Shown here in pieces: positions 9,054 through 18,026 of a DNA stretch of 64,000 bases; within the stretch, counting starts at the first letter, position 1, and each line of letters opens with the position of its first letter. Source of the DNA: Neobacillus notoginsengisoli (GTDB taxonomy: Bacteria > Bacillota > Bacilli > Bacillales > Cytobacillaceae); contig NZ_QWEG01000012.1 in assembly GCF_003515685.1 (NCBI RefSeq), forward strand, positions 62,001 to 126,000, given 5' to 3'. A program made the translations under genes and the position numbers. The notes below the pieces were generated by a model that had not been told where the DNA came from, made no database searches, and saw only the letters and a program-made list of their open reading frames with translations.

Positions 9054-10094
9054 CTAATTAACATGATAGGTTTTAGAATCCCACATCATTTTCACAATAT
9101 CTTCATTGGAGGCATCCATTGTCTTTATTGCACTTACCCCTTTATCAAATTCCTCTTTTTCAATAGAGTTGGAAATAGTTCTTGATATTTTTTCCTTCCT
9201 CTTAAAATAAGAATCGATTTCCTGATTCATATAGACTTTATAGGCTTTAGATTGAGCAATCCACTTAAACATTGCATTTATTTCTTCGCTTTTTGGCTTT
9301 AGAAAATAAGCAATCCGATCACTAGAAATATCAATCTTAGTCCTTTCAGAAGCCAAAAAGTCAGTTTCAAGTTTCTCATTAAATCCTTGGTGCTCATAGT
9401 AAACATTAATTAGAGGTGATTTATCAATACTGTGATTTTTTTTACTATTGCTGTCTATTTTCAACTTAATGGCAGGATGGGTTATCCAGTAGCGGGGTCT
9501 TGGAAGAATTGCAAATACTTCCTGTTCTTTAGTTACCGCTACTAAAAAGTGATAATCACCTAAAGTAGGAAGTCGATTTAGCCAGTTCTTTGCCTCATCG
9601 TAGGTTAGCAATTCGCTAGATTCCTTAACTATTTCTAATACAGGCCTTTTACTCTCTAGCGCTAATCTTTTTCTCTCTTCCCTTACAGCCTTCGGAGTCC
9701 TGAAATGGTCAAAGAAGAAATAAATCATAAAGAATGGAGCGGTAATAACTGTTAAGATTGTTAATGCAATTTTAAATATAATTTCGTTAGAAAAAATCAT
9801 GGCACATACTATGACAACTACAAGTAAGACAAAAATAATGACAGCTAAAAGAATACTAGCCTTAAAAGCTATCATAAAAAGGGCATATCCGGTTAAATAA
9901 CCTTCTCCCTCATAAATAAGCCCATGTTTGTCTAAAAAACCTACTAGTCCAATTGCTTCTAAAACCGGCAAAATATTATGCCATTGAAAAACGATCCCCA
10001 GAGCAATTACTATTCCTAACAATCCGGCAAGCCCAGTTTGTCTACCTCTATGATATTGCAACACTCCATTAGCAATGCTTAGAATTGTATTCAT
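9054..10094 (-). CDS. Membrane protein, unknown (plasmid backbone)
   Basis: 346 residues from the ATG at 10094, which has GGCGGTGA at suitable spacing; a GTG nine bases upstream is in frame but lacks a site of its own. Three or four hydrophobic segments lie in the first 135 residues (about 25-45, 75-108, 112-135), followed by a cytoplasmic-type charged domain of about 210 residues. I recognise no family. It is transcribed away from the conjugation operon with the HNH-repeat gene. Confidence 0.65.
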   Translation of the reverse strand: MNTILSIANGVLQYHRGRQTGLAGLLGIVIALGIVFQWHNILPVLEAIGLVGFLDKHGLIYEGEGYLTGYALFMIAFKASILLAVIIFVLLVVVIVCAMIFSNEIIFKIALTILTVITAPFFMIYFFFDHFRTPKAVREERKRLALESKRPVLEIVKESSELLTYDEAKNWLNRLPTLGDYHFLVAVTKEQEVFAILPRPRYWITHPAIKLKIDSNSKKNHSIDKSPLINVYYEHQGFNEKLETDFLASERTKIDISSDRIAYFLKPKSEEINAMFKWIAQSKAYKVYMNQEIDSYFKRKEKISRTISNSIEKEEFDKGVSAIKTMDASNEDIVKMMWDSKTYHVN

Positions 10095-10301
10095 TAATTT
10101 CACCGCCGTTTTTATAATGTTAATACCAAATACTACACTAATCTATAGTATCATTATATTACCTTCTGTTGGTAAAGTCAACAGATTTTGGATAATAAAA
10201 CCTAGCTAAAACCCTCTTATTTCAAGGTTTTGGGCGCTTTTCCACTAACCCTCTAAGGCTGTACTCTAGGGATTTTGGTAGCATGATATAGAGGTGGTAT
10301 T

Positions 10302-11150
10302 ATGTTCGTTTCTCCTATGCTTCTACACAAATTCACCCCGCCATTTAGCGATTTCCCATGGGAAGAGGATCAATATATTTCAGAACTGAAATTGGATGGA
10401 ATACGGATATTGGTTTCCAAATTTGATGACAAGATAAAAGTCTATACTCGACACCATAACGAGGTCACTTCTATTTTTCCAGAATTACAGTCATTAAAAA
10501 TTCCAAATGGAACTATTGTGGATGGGGAAATTGTGGTAACGGATGATTCAGGGAAACCAGTATTCGAGGAAGTTATGAGTCGCTTCCTAGCAGGCAAGAA
10601 CGGCCATCAGAGGGTGCAATACTGTATATTCGATATAATCTACTATAAAGGTCAGAAAATCACTTCTAAGCCGCTTGTTGAGAGGAAAGAGATATTAGAG
10701 TCCATCATCATTCCAAATGACACTGTAACCCTTGTCCAGTGGTCGTATGGTAGCGGAGAGGTTCTCTATAACTTAACGAAGGAACAGGGTCTAGAGGGAG
10801 TAGTATTTAAACGGGTTAACTCAATATACAAGATTAACAAGAGAAGTCATGACTGGTTGAAGGCTGTCCATTATTCATTTGCAGTGGTCCATGTTATGGG
10901 CTTGCGTAAGGATAAATTCGGCTTGTTATTGGGATTAAAGGACAATGGTAAACTTCGCCCAGCTGGGGTTATGGAATTTATGACACCGTCTGCCAGGAAA
11001 CAGTTTTATCTCATGCAAAAGGATCTAGTCGTAAATGAAAACAATAAATTCATTTATCTTGAACCGAAAATAAAACTATTCGTTAAATTTCGCAATTTCA
11101 CAAAGGATGGAAAATTACGCATTCCTTCATTTGTAGAATTTGTCTCTTAG
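10302..11150 (+). CDS. ATP-dependent DNA ligase (stand-alone LigD/ligB-type catalytic domain)
   Basis: 282 residues, ATG 10302, ribosome binding site GAGGTGG. The ligase nucleotidyltransferase motifs are all present: motif I KLDGIR with Lys30 as the AMP acceptor, motif III DGE (74-76), IIIa YCIFDIIYY (107-115), IV EGVVFKR (165-171), and V around Lys187 (DWLKAVH). The final 80 residues fit an OB-fold. It seals nicks using ATP, unlike the host's NAD-dependent LigA. No Ku or polymerase domain lies nearby, so it is not an obvious end-joining operon. It is monocistronic with its own terminator and may serve plasmid replication or transfer. Confidence 0.9.
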   Translation: MFVSPMLLHKFTPPFSDFPWEEDQYISELKLDGIRILVSKFDDKIKVYTRHHNEVTSIFPELQSLKIPNGTIVDGEIVVTDDSGKPVFEEVMSRFLAGKNGHQRVQYCIFDIIYYKGQKITSKPLVERKEILESIIIPNDTVTLVQWSYGSGEVLYNLTKEQGLEGVVFKRVNSIYKINKRSHDWLKAVHYSFAVVHVMGLRKDKFGLLLGLKDNGKLRPAGVMEFMTPSARKQFYLMQKDLVVNENNKFIYLEPKIKLFVKFRNFTKDGKLRIPSFVEFVS

Positions 11151-11179
11151 GCTTATCTATCATGGGATAAGCCTTTTTC
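11149..11179 (+). terminator. Terminator after DNA ligase
   Basis: AGGCTTATC / GATAAGCCT nine-pair stem with an 8-nt loop and a T5 tract, overlapping the ligase stop codon. Confidence 0.85.
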
Positions 11180-11255
11180 AATATCAACTATATTTTTCAC
11201 ATCCAATCAATAGGGTATACTTTAATGGAATATCTTTAGAAAGGTAGCTGCTAAG

Positions 11256-11636
11256 ATGGTGGATTTATTACCCGAGGAAGATAAAGACATAGCCTTTAAC
11301 TATATAATCATGAATTTGCTTATTTTAGCACTCGATAGAGATATTGAGGCTATTAGAAACTCAAAACTTAAACTTAAAGAGCAGCATGTTCTTTTAATGG
11401 AGAGGGTAAGGGATCTGGCTATTAAAGATTCCTCAAAAATAAAAAAAGAAACATTTAGAAGGGGAATTAAGGTTTTTGATAAAGAAATTGTAAATGAGGA
11501 TTTTGTGAGATATCCATATACCATCCGGGGATATGAATCGGAATTCAGGTGTTTGGTATATGCTTTAAAAACACATACGTTAAAAAAACTAAATTACTAT
11601 TATAATTTAGTTGTGCCTAACCAGGATAGGACATAG
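11256..11636 (+). CDS. Hypothetical helical protein (126 aa)
   Basis: ATG 11256 with AAAGG upstream. The product is almost entirely alpha-helical and charged, with a Leu-rich N-terminal helix and a Lys/Arg-rich middle (IKDSSKIKKETFRRGIKVF). I do not recognise a family. It is monocistronic, with a possible TATACT -10 box about 40 bp upstream and a terminator overlapping its end. Confidence 0.6.
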   Translation: MVDLLPEEDKDIAFNYIIMNLLILALDRDIEAIRNSKLKLKEQHVLLMERVRDLAIKDSSKIKKETFRRGIKVFDKEIVNEDFVRYPYTIRGYESEFRCLVYALKTHTLKKLNYYYNLVVPNQDRT

Positions 11637-11657
11637 CCCCCTATCCTTTCTTTTTGT
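11623..11657 (+). terminator. Terminator of the 126-aa gene
   Basis: AGGATAGG / CCTATCCT stem followed by TTTCTTTTT. It ends just before the operator-like palindrome of the next gene. Confidence 0.75.
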
Positions 11658-11663
11658 TAAAAT

Positions 11664-11680
11664 AAGTGTACGGTACACTT
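11664..11680. promoter_or_regulatory. Palindromic operator candidate before the MmcB-like gene
   Basis: AAGTGTACGGTACACTT is an 8+8 inverted repeat around one central base. It lies 3 bp before the AGGAGG of the next gene, so a bound repressor would block transcription or translation start. The binding protein is unknown. Confidence 0.5.
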
Positions 11681-11695
11681 TTAGGAGGGGTGATG

Positions 11696-13096
11696 GTGGC
11701 GATTAACGGTACGGATAGTAAAAGTATTATTATAATGGATGCCCTTAATACAGGCGTAAAGGTGAAGGAAGTTCCTAAGCTGTATGGAATATCCCTTGAT
11801 CAAGCTAAAAGGTTATCGCGTCTTTTAAACCTGTTTAATCAGTCATTGGGGAAGATTAGCCTGGAAGCCCATGAAAAGCTAAAACAATTAGGCACCAAAG
11901 CTTTAGTCCTTTACCCACTAACGAAACAAAAAGACTGGGATGGACTTAATGATATTCTCTATTCCATTTCTCCCAACATCACGAGAGATGAACTCACACT
12001 CCTTGTACCCGCTTTAATGCAAAAAAGAGAAACCATTCAATCATTTGAAAAAGAAGTTGACCGTAATTTAGCTTACTTAGAAAAAAAGAATGAAATGCTA
12101 TTACAGCAGCAGGAAGAATTAGACTTTCTCCAATCAAAAATTCAGAAACAGGTACAATTCCTTCAAAAATACGACAAACTAGTTAGGCTCTTCTTGTTAG
12201 AACATTTGGGGCTAACAAAAGATGGTCAGTTGTGTTTATCAAAAAGACTCGATTATAGATGGCAAAAAAACCTACAACGAAAGGAAATCATCGTATTTAA
12301 TAAACCCCCTCATGATTACTACCCACATAATTTTGATTGGATGGAAAAACATCAAGATTCCGCTTATACCTATTTAGTTAAGAATTTAGATGCCATGGCA
12401 GAGGAACTTCCTTATAGATGGAAAAGAGGATGGGATTGCGCCTGGAATTATGAAAAAGAAAGGAAGAGAGCTCAAAATACCGATTTTGTTTATTGGGATA
12501 TTCCCGAAGATCCTTCATATAAAAATGTACAGGAATTAGCAAAAGATTTAAAAGGAGAAATTAATCAAGTCATAGAATCAATAATGGAGATAGAATCAGA
12601 AAAACAGGCAATTAAATTAGAAATTGAGGCACTCCGAAAAGAAACACCGAAAACGTTTTTAGACAAAGTTGCAGTTTCGAATAAATTATCCGAACGAGAA
12701 TTAAAACGTCATGGCCAATTACAAGATATAGCTCTTAAATGGCTTTATAATAAGGGGTTTGCTGCCGTTCCGGAATTTACTTTAGATAATGGGAAACGAA
12801 TAGATGTGCTCGGTTATAATGAAGATGGCCATGTAATTGCGATTGAAGTAAAAGCTTCCAGGAATGATTATATTTCCGATCACAAGTGGGCTGACTACCT
12901 AAAATATTGTGATGAATTCTATTTTCTTTTAGATAATCCTATATGGTTTAGAAATAGTGGGGCCGGCTTACTTAAATTAAAAGGAAAAGGCTTGGTTATA
13001 GAAAATCCATGTACACTCGATTGTAAAGCAGAACAAAAAGAGAAACTAATTTATGAAGCAGCGCGACGCTTATCCAGAACGCTTATATTCGGTTAA
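11696..13096 (+). CDS. Coiled-coil protein with C-terminal MmcB-like PD-(D/E)XK domain
   Basis: 466 residues from GTG 11696 (7 bp after AGGAGG at 11683-11688); ATG 11693 is the alternative, and in-frame codons further upstream lie inside the operator. An N-terminal HTH-like segment (MDALNTGVKVKEVPKLYGIS) is followed by long charged helices and coiled coil (about 110-165, 285-320). The C-terminal 120 residues match the MmcB DNA-repair family: VPEFTLDNGKRIDVLG (Asp near 370), AIEVKAS (E-x-K near 382), then DHKWADYLKYCDEFYF. The spaced D...ExK fits the restriction-endonuclease fold. Likely acts on DNA; the N-terminal region is unlike ordinary short MmcB proteins. Confidence 0.75.
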   Translation: MAINGTDSKSIIIMDALNTGVKVKEVPKLYGISLDQAKRLSRLLNLFNQSLGKISLEAHEKLKQLGTKALVLYPLTKQKDWDGLNDILYSISPNITRDELTLLVPALMQKRETIQSFEKEVDRNLAYLEKKNEMLLQQQEELDFLQSKIQKQVQFLQKYDKLVRLFLLEHLGLTKDGQLCLSKRLDYRWQKNLQRKEIIVFNKPPHDYYPHNFDWMEKHQDSAYTYLVKNLDAMAEELPYRWKRGWDCAWNYEKERKRAQNTDFVYWDIPEDPSYKNVQELAKDLKGEINQVIESIMEIESEKQAIKLEIEALRKETPKTFLDKVAVSNKLSERELKRHGQLQDIALKWLYNKGFAAVPEFTLDNGKRIDVLGYNEDGHVIAIEVKASRNDYISDHKWADYLKYCDEFYFLLDNPIWFRNSGAGLLKLKGKGLVIENPCTLDCKAEQKEKLIYEAARRLSRTLIFG

Positions 13097-13129
13097 TAGT
13101 AAAATTCTCTAAACTAGGGGGAAAATAAT

Positions 13130-13696
13130 ATGTTGGATGGATACAGCTTTCATAAGGGCAGAATAGTCAGTGATGGTAAAGACGTATCAATTTTTCAACT
13201 AAATAAGCAAGAAGTGACAAGTCTACAATTTGATAGGCTGTTAAAGGAAATTAAAAGTGTTGAAAATAATTCGACTAAAGGCTTTTCTTCAATTGCTTTA
13301 ACTATAGATGGATACAATGATGTGGTAGAAGAATTATATGAGCTTCCTCATGTAAGAAGATACTTTAATCGGTTAATAAAAAAATTACCCCATTTCCTTT
13401 ACTATGTGAACCCTTTTACCCGAATGCCTCCGCAAATAATAGGCGCTTTATCAGATTATACGAAAGTCGCATTCGGGGTCCTAGAAACTCCAGCTGCCGT
13501 CTTGAAAAGGGATGGGAATTTAGACAACGTAGGAAAACATTCTGTTAGTTTCAGTTTACCTCCAGATATTGGCTATAAAATGATTGATGCTATAGTTGCT
13601 CATGCAGATAAGGTTGAATTTAAGGATAAAGATAATGAATTGCCAATTTTATTAAGATTAATTGAACAATCAATTCCTAAGAAGGATCACCGTTGA
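13130..13696 (+). CDS. Hypothetical protein (188 aa)
   Basis: ATG 13130 with AGGGGGAAAA upstream, 33 bp after the MmcB-like gene and probably in the same transcript. Mixed alpha/beta soluble protein with a Pro-rich centre (VNPFTRMPPQIIG) and an acidic helical C-terminus. No recognised domain. It ends at a bidirectional terminator shared with the convergent rep gene. Confidence 0.6.
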   Translation: MLDGYSFHKGRIVSDGKDVSIFQLNKQEVTSLQFDRLLKEIKSVENNSTKGFSSIALTIDGYNDVVEELYELPHVRRYFNRLIKKLPHFLYYVNPFTRMPPQIIGALSDYTKVAFGVLETPAAVLKRDGNLDNVGKHSVSFSLPPDIGYKMIDAIVAHADKVEFKDKDNELPILLRLIEQSIPKKDHR

Positions 13697-13711
13697 ACAC
13701 CTAATTTAGTG

Positions 13712-13748
13712 CATAAAAAACAGCCGGACTTAACGGCTATTTTTTATG
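13712..13748. terminator. Bidirectional terminator between convergent genes
   Basis: CATAAAAAACAGCCG / CGGCT-ATTTTTTATG hairpin with A and T runs on both sides. It overlaps the stop codon of the minus-strand rep gene and serves both directions. Confidence 0.85.
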
Positions 13749-15423
13749 ATGTAGTTTTTATCCTTTTTGGTTGATTTGGTTGATTCATCCAGGATTTCAT
13801 CTTATTTAGATTCGCTTGTGTAGGATTTAGTATTTTCCCATTTTCATATCTCGAAAGGGTAGTATGAGCAATACCGATTTCCTTAGCGGCAGCCGCTAAT
13901 TTCAGATTCCGACTTACTCTCACCTTTCTTATATTTTCAGGGGTTACTTCTAATATTGTCTCTGAAGTGGAGGCTACTTCGCTCTCAGTCATATTTTTAA
14001 GAAGTGCGGCAAAGTTCATTTCGTCATATTGCTGAGATTCCATTTCAAGAACCAATTGGTTTTCTCGTGCCGATTCCGTAATATCGTCGGGAGGAATAAT
14101 TTGCACCTTATTTAATAACCACACTTCTTCAAACCAACGTTTGTTTTTTTCAATGATGCTTTCATCAAATCCTAAATAAAGCCATTCCCTTATTACACCA
14201 TCCTGCTGAAGTGTATCCAGGATATTTTCAAATTGATCTCTTACTCTGGAACCATAGCGGGTATTTTCTTCAATCCCCATAACATTAAGAAGCCCTTTAT
14301 CTCCACCAATGCTATAAGGCCTTAAATAGTCCGCTCCTTTTTGTCGTATCCTCCATTGCCATGAAAGATACCTTGCCAACCGTTTATGAAACTTTTGTTT
14401 AACTGGATTATATTGAAGAGTTTTTAGAGCCAATAATCCGCTACTCTTCTTAGATCCGTATAAAAAGTTAGCTAGCAGTTCACCAGGCTTTATTTTACAC
14501 TCATATATCCCTACTGGCTTTGAATCCCTATAGGCTACTGTGATGCTATCAAGAATGAAGAGGGGGTTAAATTGAACCTGCTCCAATTCATCAATTTCAT
14601 TGTTCTCTACATCAACAAATTTTAGATTATCTCGCTCAATCCGAATCCAAATGGTCGTTAGGGCAGCTAGCCGCTTCATAATATCATCACGTTCTTTTTT
14701 TCGGTAGCTAGTCTGATAACCGGATAATTCTTTTCGTCCCTGGACCTGCCTTAAATTCAGGGCATCATCAGTGTGGAAGTTAATCATTTGATCTTTGTGA
14801 CTTGCCTGTTTCATCCAAAGGATTGAAATAATATCGAATATGTCCGCGGTTAAATCATCCATTGAGGTAATGGCCTGTGCCGTAAGGTTTTTCCACTGCT
14901 GAATTTCCTCTGAAGATAATAAGTGAGGGGTATTCCCATCATCCCGAACTTGAGCAGTAGCTTGAACTGTTTTCTCTTGAATTTTGGCCGTAGGATATTC
15001 GGTTTGAACCACAAAGTCATTCTTACTGATTGTTTCCCTTAATTTATGGTACAGAAGGGCAGAACCTGACTCTATAAAGCTCTGATTAAGCAACTCTGTA
15101 ACAAGTTCTTGATTATGGCTAATAGGTGCAGATTGATTACGCTCAAATTGTATGTAAGGTATCACAAAATCCCGGATTTCATTTTTATAAGAGTAGATCC
15201 AACTATCAATATCCTGCCAGTTTAAATTTTGCTCATTTGAAATTTTATCCAATATAACAAGAAATGCCTTTAATGATTGTGAAGGTTGAAATGTATTTTC
15301 GCTTTTCTCTTGTTTGAGTTTTTTTATATCTGCTTTCCATGCTGCAGAAAGGCCAGGATAATCAGGGAAAGTATTGGTTGCATATTCTTGAAACTTTTTA
15401 TGTATCTCATTCAATTCAGACAA
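13744..15423 (-). CDS. Candidate plasmid replication initiator with C-terminal XRE-type HTH
   Basis: 559 residues. TTG 15423 lies 10 bp after GGAGG. There is a helical N-terminus (1-200), then a central basic region (about 205-420) with R-Q-V-Q-G-R-K and Y-R-K-K-E-R-D clusters and a conserved-looking KIKPGELLANFLYGSKK segment, and a C-terminal helix-turn-helix (about 500-545: AAAAKEIGIAHTTLSRYENG). It is divergently transcribed from the iteron region that starts 77 bp upstream, the typical position of an initiator. The family is not certain: location and DNA-binding domain support Rep, but no catalytic motif is visible and it is not a rolling-circle or RepA_N protein. Confidence 0.6.
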   Translation of the reverse strand: MSELNEIHKKFQEYATNTFPDYPGLSAAWKADIKKLKQEKSENTFQPSQSLKAFLVILDKISNEQNLNWQDIDSWIYSYKNEIRDFVIPYIQFERNQSAPISHNQELVTELLNQSFIESGSALLYHKLRETISKNDFVVQTEYPTAKIQEKTVQATAQVRDDGNTPHLLSSEEIQQWKNLTAQAITSMDDLTADIFDIISILWMKQASHKDQMINFHTDDALNLRQVQGRKELSGYQTSYRKKERDDIMKRLAALTTIWIRIERDNLKFVDVENNEIDELEQVQFNPLFILDSITVAYRDSKPVGIYECKIKPGELLANFLYGSKKSSGLLALKTLQYNPVKQKFHKRLARYLSWQWRIRQKGADYLRPYSIGGDKGLLNVMGIEENTRYGSRVRDQFENILDTLQQDGVIREWLYLGFDESIIEKNKRWFEEVWLLNKVQIIPPDDITESARENQLVLEMESQQYDEMNFAALLKNMTESEVASTSETILEVTPENIRKVRVSRNLKLAAAAKEIGIAHTTLSRYENGKILNPTQANLNKMKSWMNQPNQPKRIKTTS

Positions 15424-15499
15424 CGCTAATTACCCTCCTTTTATATCTATCAATATAGTTAAGATTAAACAAATAACCGGTAAAGTCAATCTATCTAAA

Positions 15500-16083
15500 A
15501 TGCACAAATTAAGCTCTTTCCTACAGTTTTTGACGCTTCGTTTCACAACAAAAGATTAGAAACCCGCTATAAAAGCAACTCTTTAATGCACAAAATTAGA
15601 AAGCATGACGTTTGCTCTCACAATGATGCACAAAAATTATTTTTGTGCATTTATTCATAGCTTTATGACGCTTGCTTTCACAATCATGCACAAATATTAC
15701 TGGTGTTGTGCACAACTTTATAAGTTTTTAGTCCGGTTGTTCTACAGTAAAATGCTAAAAGTTTGTGCACAAAATAAAGATTATGACGTTAGCACTCACA
15801 GCAATGCACAAAAAGAGAAATTATGGAAAATATTTGCACGTTTTCAACTAAACTTTGACGTTTGCTTTCACAAGTATGCACAAAAGAGAACCGTTTCGAC
15901 AAGAAACTTGTATTTTTGACGTTTCCTCTCACAGTAAGATGCACAGCTTTTTGTGCATTTTTTTTCAATCACTCTATATTCATATTTAAATTCCAGTAAT
16001 ATCAAGGTTTTTGAGATGCACAAAGAATTGGCCTTTGACGTTACCCCTCACGATGCCTTATTTTTTTGACGGTTGCTGTCACA
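15500..16083. repeat. Iteron-type replication origin (oriV candidate)
   Basis: Eight direct 17-bp iterons, consensus TGACGTTTGCTYTCACA, start at 15531, 15606, 15666, 15784, 15856, 15917, 16036 and 16067. In four of them (15606, 15666, 15784, 15856) the 9-mer ATGCACAAA follows after exactly 3 bp, giving a 29-bp composite unit. Extra 9-mers lie at 15500, 15586, 16016, a variant at 15939, inverted copies at 15642 and 15950, and palindromic fusions near 15706 and 15762. The 9-mer resembles a DnaA box (TTATNCACA). Flanked by divergent rep candidates on both sides. A frame through this block (15605-15919) is an artefact of the repeats. Confidence 0.88.
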
Positions 16084-16237
16084 TTAAAAAGAAAAAGGTT
16101 TTTCTAAACCCTTATGGGACAAGGGATTGAGGGGATGCACAAGAGGGGAGAACTCTTTAATTAAGAAACTGATTTCACCAAAAACAAATTTGCTATAATC
16201 CAATTTAATATTACTAGGTGGGAAAGGGGGGTGCTCT

Positions 16238-17353
16238 ATGTCTAAAGTTAAAATTGATGGTTTTCGTATGCATCAGGGTATTCTAAAAGAGTTTCACTTC
16301 ATGCGGGATCAAAGCTTTGAGCGCCCGCCTGCTTCCGCGTACGTTGTTTATCTAACAATGCTTAAACAGATTGATGAGGAAAAGAACCCTAGAGGAATGT
16401 TAAAGGAATACAACCTTGCTTATTGGAGCAAAATTTTAAACATACCTTATTCTTCTTTATATTCCGGTAAACGCTATTTGGAAAAGCATAAGTTTGTGTC
16501 TGAAGAAATACATAACGATCTACCTGTACTTGTTTTAAAAGATGTGGAGAAATATAACAACCCGGGGTCTGTTGAGTCTGGAAAACTCAACTACCTGTTA
16601 ATTCCCCATGCCCTTTTTAACACCAATATCCTTGCTGAAATGGTCCGGACTTCTAACCCAGAGGGGATAGAGCTTATTTTATCGTTACTTAACCAATTTC
16701 GCACCTCTATGTCTAAAAAGGATTCTTTCGAGTTGCACAAATTAAGACAAGCCAGGAATATGGCCACTCTAAAAAAACAACTCAATAAGAATGCAAAAAA
16801 GACTCGAGAGATTTTAAGCCTTCTTGGACCATTATTTAATATTGAATATGAAGGGGTAGAATTGCGCGGCAAACAAATTTGGGTAAGAAAAGTCTGGATC
16901 ACGTTAAGGGAAGAATGTGTGAAGGAACAAAATGCAGAGGAATTTGAAATAGCTCATCTTACAGCTTCACTTTCTCATGAACTTAGTTACTTCCTTGATG
17001 GGCAAAAACTTAATTACAAACCAAGAGATTTAATAGATATCATGTTTTCCTTTAAGCAGGAAGTATATAACATTTTAAGCCCATTAAAAAACAAAGAGGA
17101 ATTTAAAGTTAACAGTTTTATAAAAGACTATTTTATTTATTGTATAGATGAAATAGGTACATACATACACAAACAGAGGAAAGAACAAAAAACTTTTAGA
17201 ATACATTCGCTGGGCGGTTTATTCAGGATGGTATTTAGAAACAATCTTTCCTCCCAGCTGCACAAACTCCCTTATGAATTAATACATGAGATTAAGGTAG
17301 ATCATTTCCTAAGGACCGGCGATTTACCTAAATTCGCAAAATTTCATATTTAA
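16238..17353 (+). CDS. Winged-helix-like replication/maintenance protein (second Rep candidate)
   Basis: 371 residues, ATG 16238 after AAAGGGGGG. It starts immediately right of the iterons with a TATAAT box at about 16195. The N-terminal 110 residues read like a winged helix: helices around SAYVVYLTMLKQI and YWSKILNIPYSSLYSGKRYL, then a beta wing (DLPVLVLKDVEKY). The rest is helical and basic. No Walker or nuclease motif. Position and fold suggest an initiator or an origin-binding copy-number regulator; it could equally be an accessory protein to the HTH Rep on the other side. Confidence 0.55.
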   Translation: MSKVKIDGFRMHQGILKEFHFMRDQSFERPPASAYVVYLTMLKQIDEEKNPRGMLKEYNLAYWSKILNIPYSSLYSGKRYLEKHKFVSEEIHNDLPVLVLKDVEKYNNPGSVESGKLNYLLIPHALFNTNILAEMVRTSNPEGIELILSLLNQFRTSMSKKDSFELHKLRQARNMATLKKQLNKNAKKTREILSLLGPLFNIEYEGVELRGKQIWVRKVWITLREECVKEQNAEEFEIAHLTASLSHELSYFLDGQKLNYKPRDLIDIMFSFKQEVYNILSPLKNKEEFKVNSFIKDYFIYCIDEIGTYIHKQRKEQKTFRIHSLGGLFRMVFRNNLSSQLHKLPYELIHEIKVDHFLRTGDLPKFAKFHI

Positions 17354-17355
17354 TT

Positions 17356-17396
17356 GCCCTGCTTTAAAAATACCGTTTCGGCAGGGCTCTTTCCCG
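17356..17396 (+). terminator. Terminator after second Rep candidate
   Basis: GCCCTGC / GCAGGGC stem with an 18-nt loop, followed by TCTTTCCC; the T-rich tract is weak. Confidence 0.6.
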
Positions 17397-17429
17397 TTCC
17401 ATAAAATTCTGTAAATAACATTTTCAAGT

Positions 17430-17468
17430 GACAAAAGGACATAGGCAGCCCCTGTGTCCTCTTTTGTC
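17430..17468. repeat. Long hairpin in intergenic region
   Basis: GACAAAAGGACATAGG pairs with CCTGTGTCCTCTTTTGTC around a 5-nt loop, nearly perfect over 39 bp. The rest of the gap 17354-18026 holds only this, the terminator before it and the small minus-strand gene. The hairpin could be a terminator for either direction or a single-strand origin-type structure. Confidence 0.5.
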
Positions 17469-17760
17469 GCATTTTAATTTTCGAATGTATTCCTGTGAAT
17501 ATGTGATTATTTCTATTGGGTATTAGTTAATATTAGGATTGTCTAATTATCTCCTTGTGTGTAATTGAATAAATCATTTGATTACTTCTTAATTTGTTAT
17601 TGGTATGAAAAGCTAGCTGTAGTGGGGAAGGTCAAAGTCAACGGGGAGTAAGGGAGAAACCCAATTAAAAAATTCAGCTTATTTATTTTGTTTTTTTATT
17701 TTCCCTGGCTTTCTTTTAATTGTATATGGATGTTTTATATATTTATGTATTTATATCTTA

Positions 17761-17798
17761 AAAAAAGGACCTTCAAATTATGAAGGTTCGAAAAAAAA
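17761..17798 (-). terminator. Terminator of small basic peptide gene
   Basis: Read on the minus strand, ACCTTCA / TGAAGGT forms a stem with a 5-nt loop followed by a T-rich tract ending in T6 or more. It immediately follows the stop codon of the 35-aa gene. Confidence 0.65.
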
Positions 17799-17906
17799 TT
17801 ATTTTACTTTTACACTAACGACTTTAAAGCCGGCTTTTTTTGCTTTCTTCGCAGCTGCTTTAATTAGTTTCAAATCTGCTGATTTATCTTTCTTGCTGTT
17901 CCTCAA
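17799..17906 (-). CDS. Small Lys/Ala-rich basic protein (35 aa)
   Basis: A 36-codon frame on the minus strand from TTG 17906 (GAGG just upstream, short spacing) to TAA 17799. The product is extremely basic (about one third Lys), with the helical stretch LKLIKAAAKKAKKAG and the tail FKVVSVKVK. It is followed at once by an intrinsic terminator, which supports a real transcription unit. It could be a nucleoid-like or antimicrobial-type peptide; no family recognised. The start codon is uncertain. Confidence 0.45.
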   Translation of the reverse strand: MRNSKKDKSADLKLIKAAAKKAKKAGFKVVSVKVK

Positions 17907-18026
17907 TTACCTCACCCTCACTCTAAATGAATTGTATCTTCAGTATTCTCAGTTTAGCTTAGAAATATACCAAAATAGGTTCTAAAACCCCTCTCCTTAC
18001 TCTATACATCTATTAAGAATGGAAAA

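Noticed and set aside
15605-15919. 104-codon plus-strand frame in the origin
   Set aside because: It is built from the repeated iterons, has no ribosome binding site and a composition set by the repeats.
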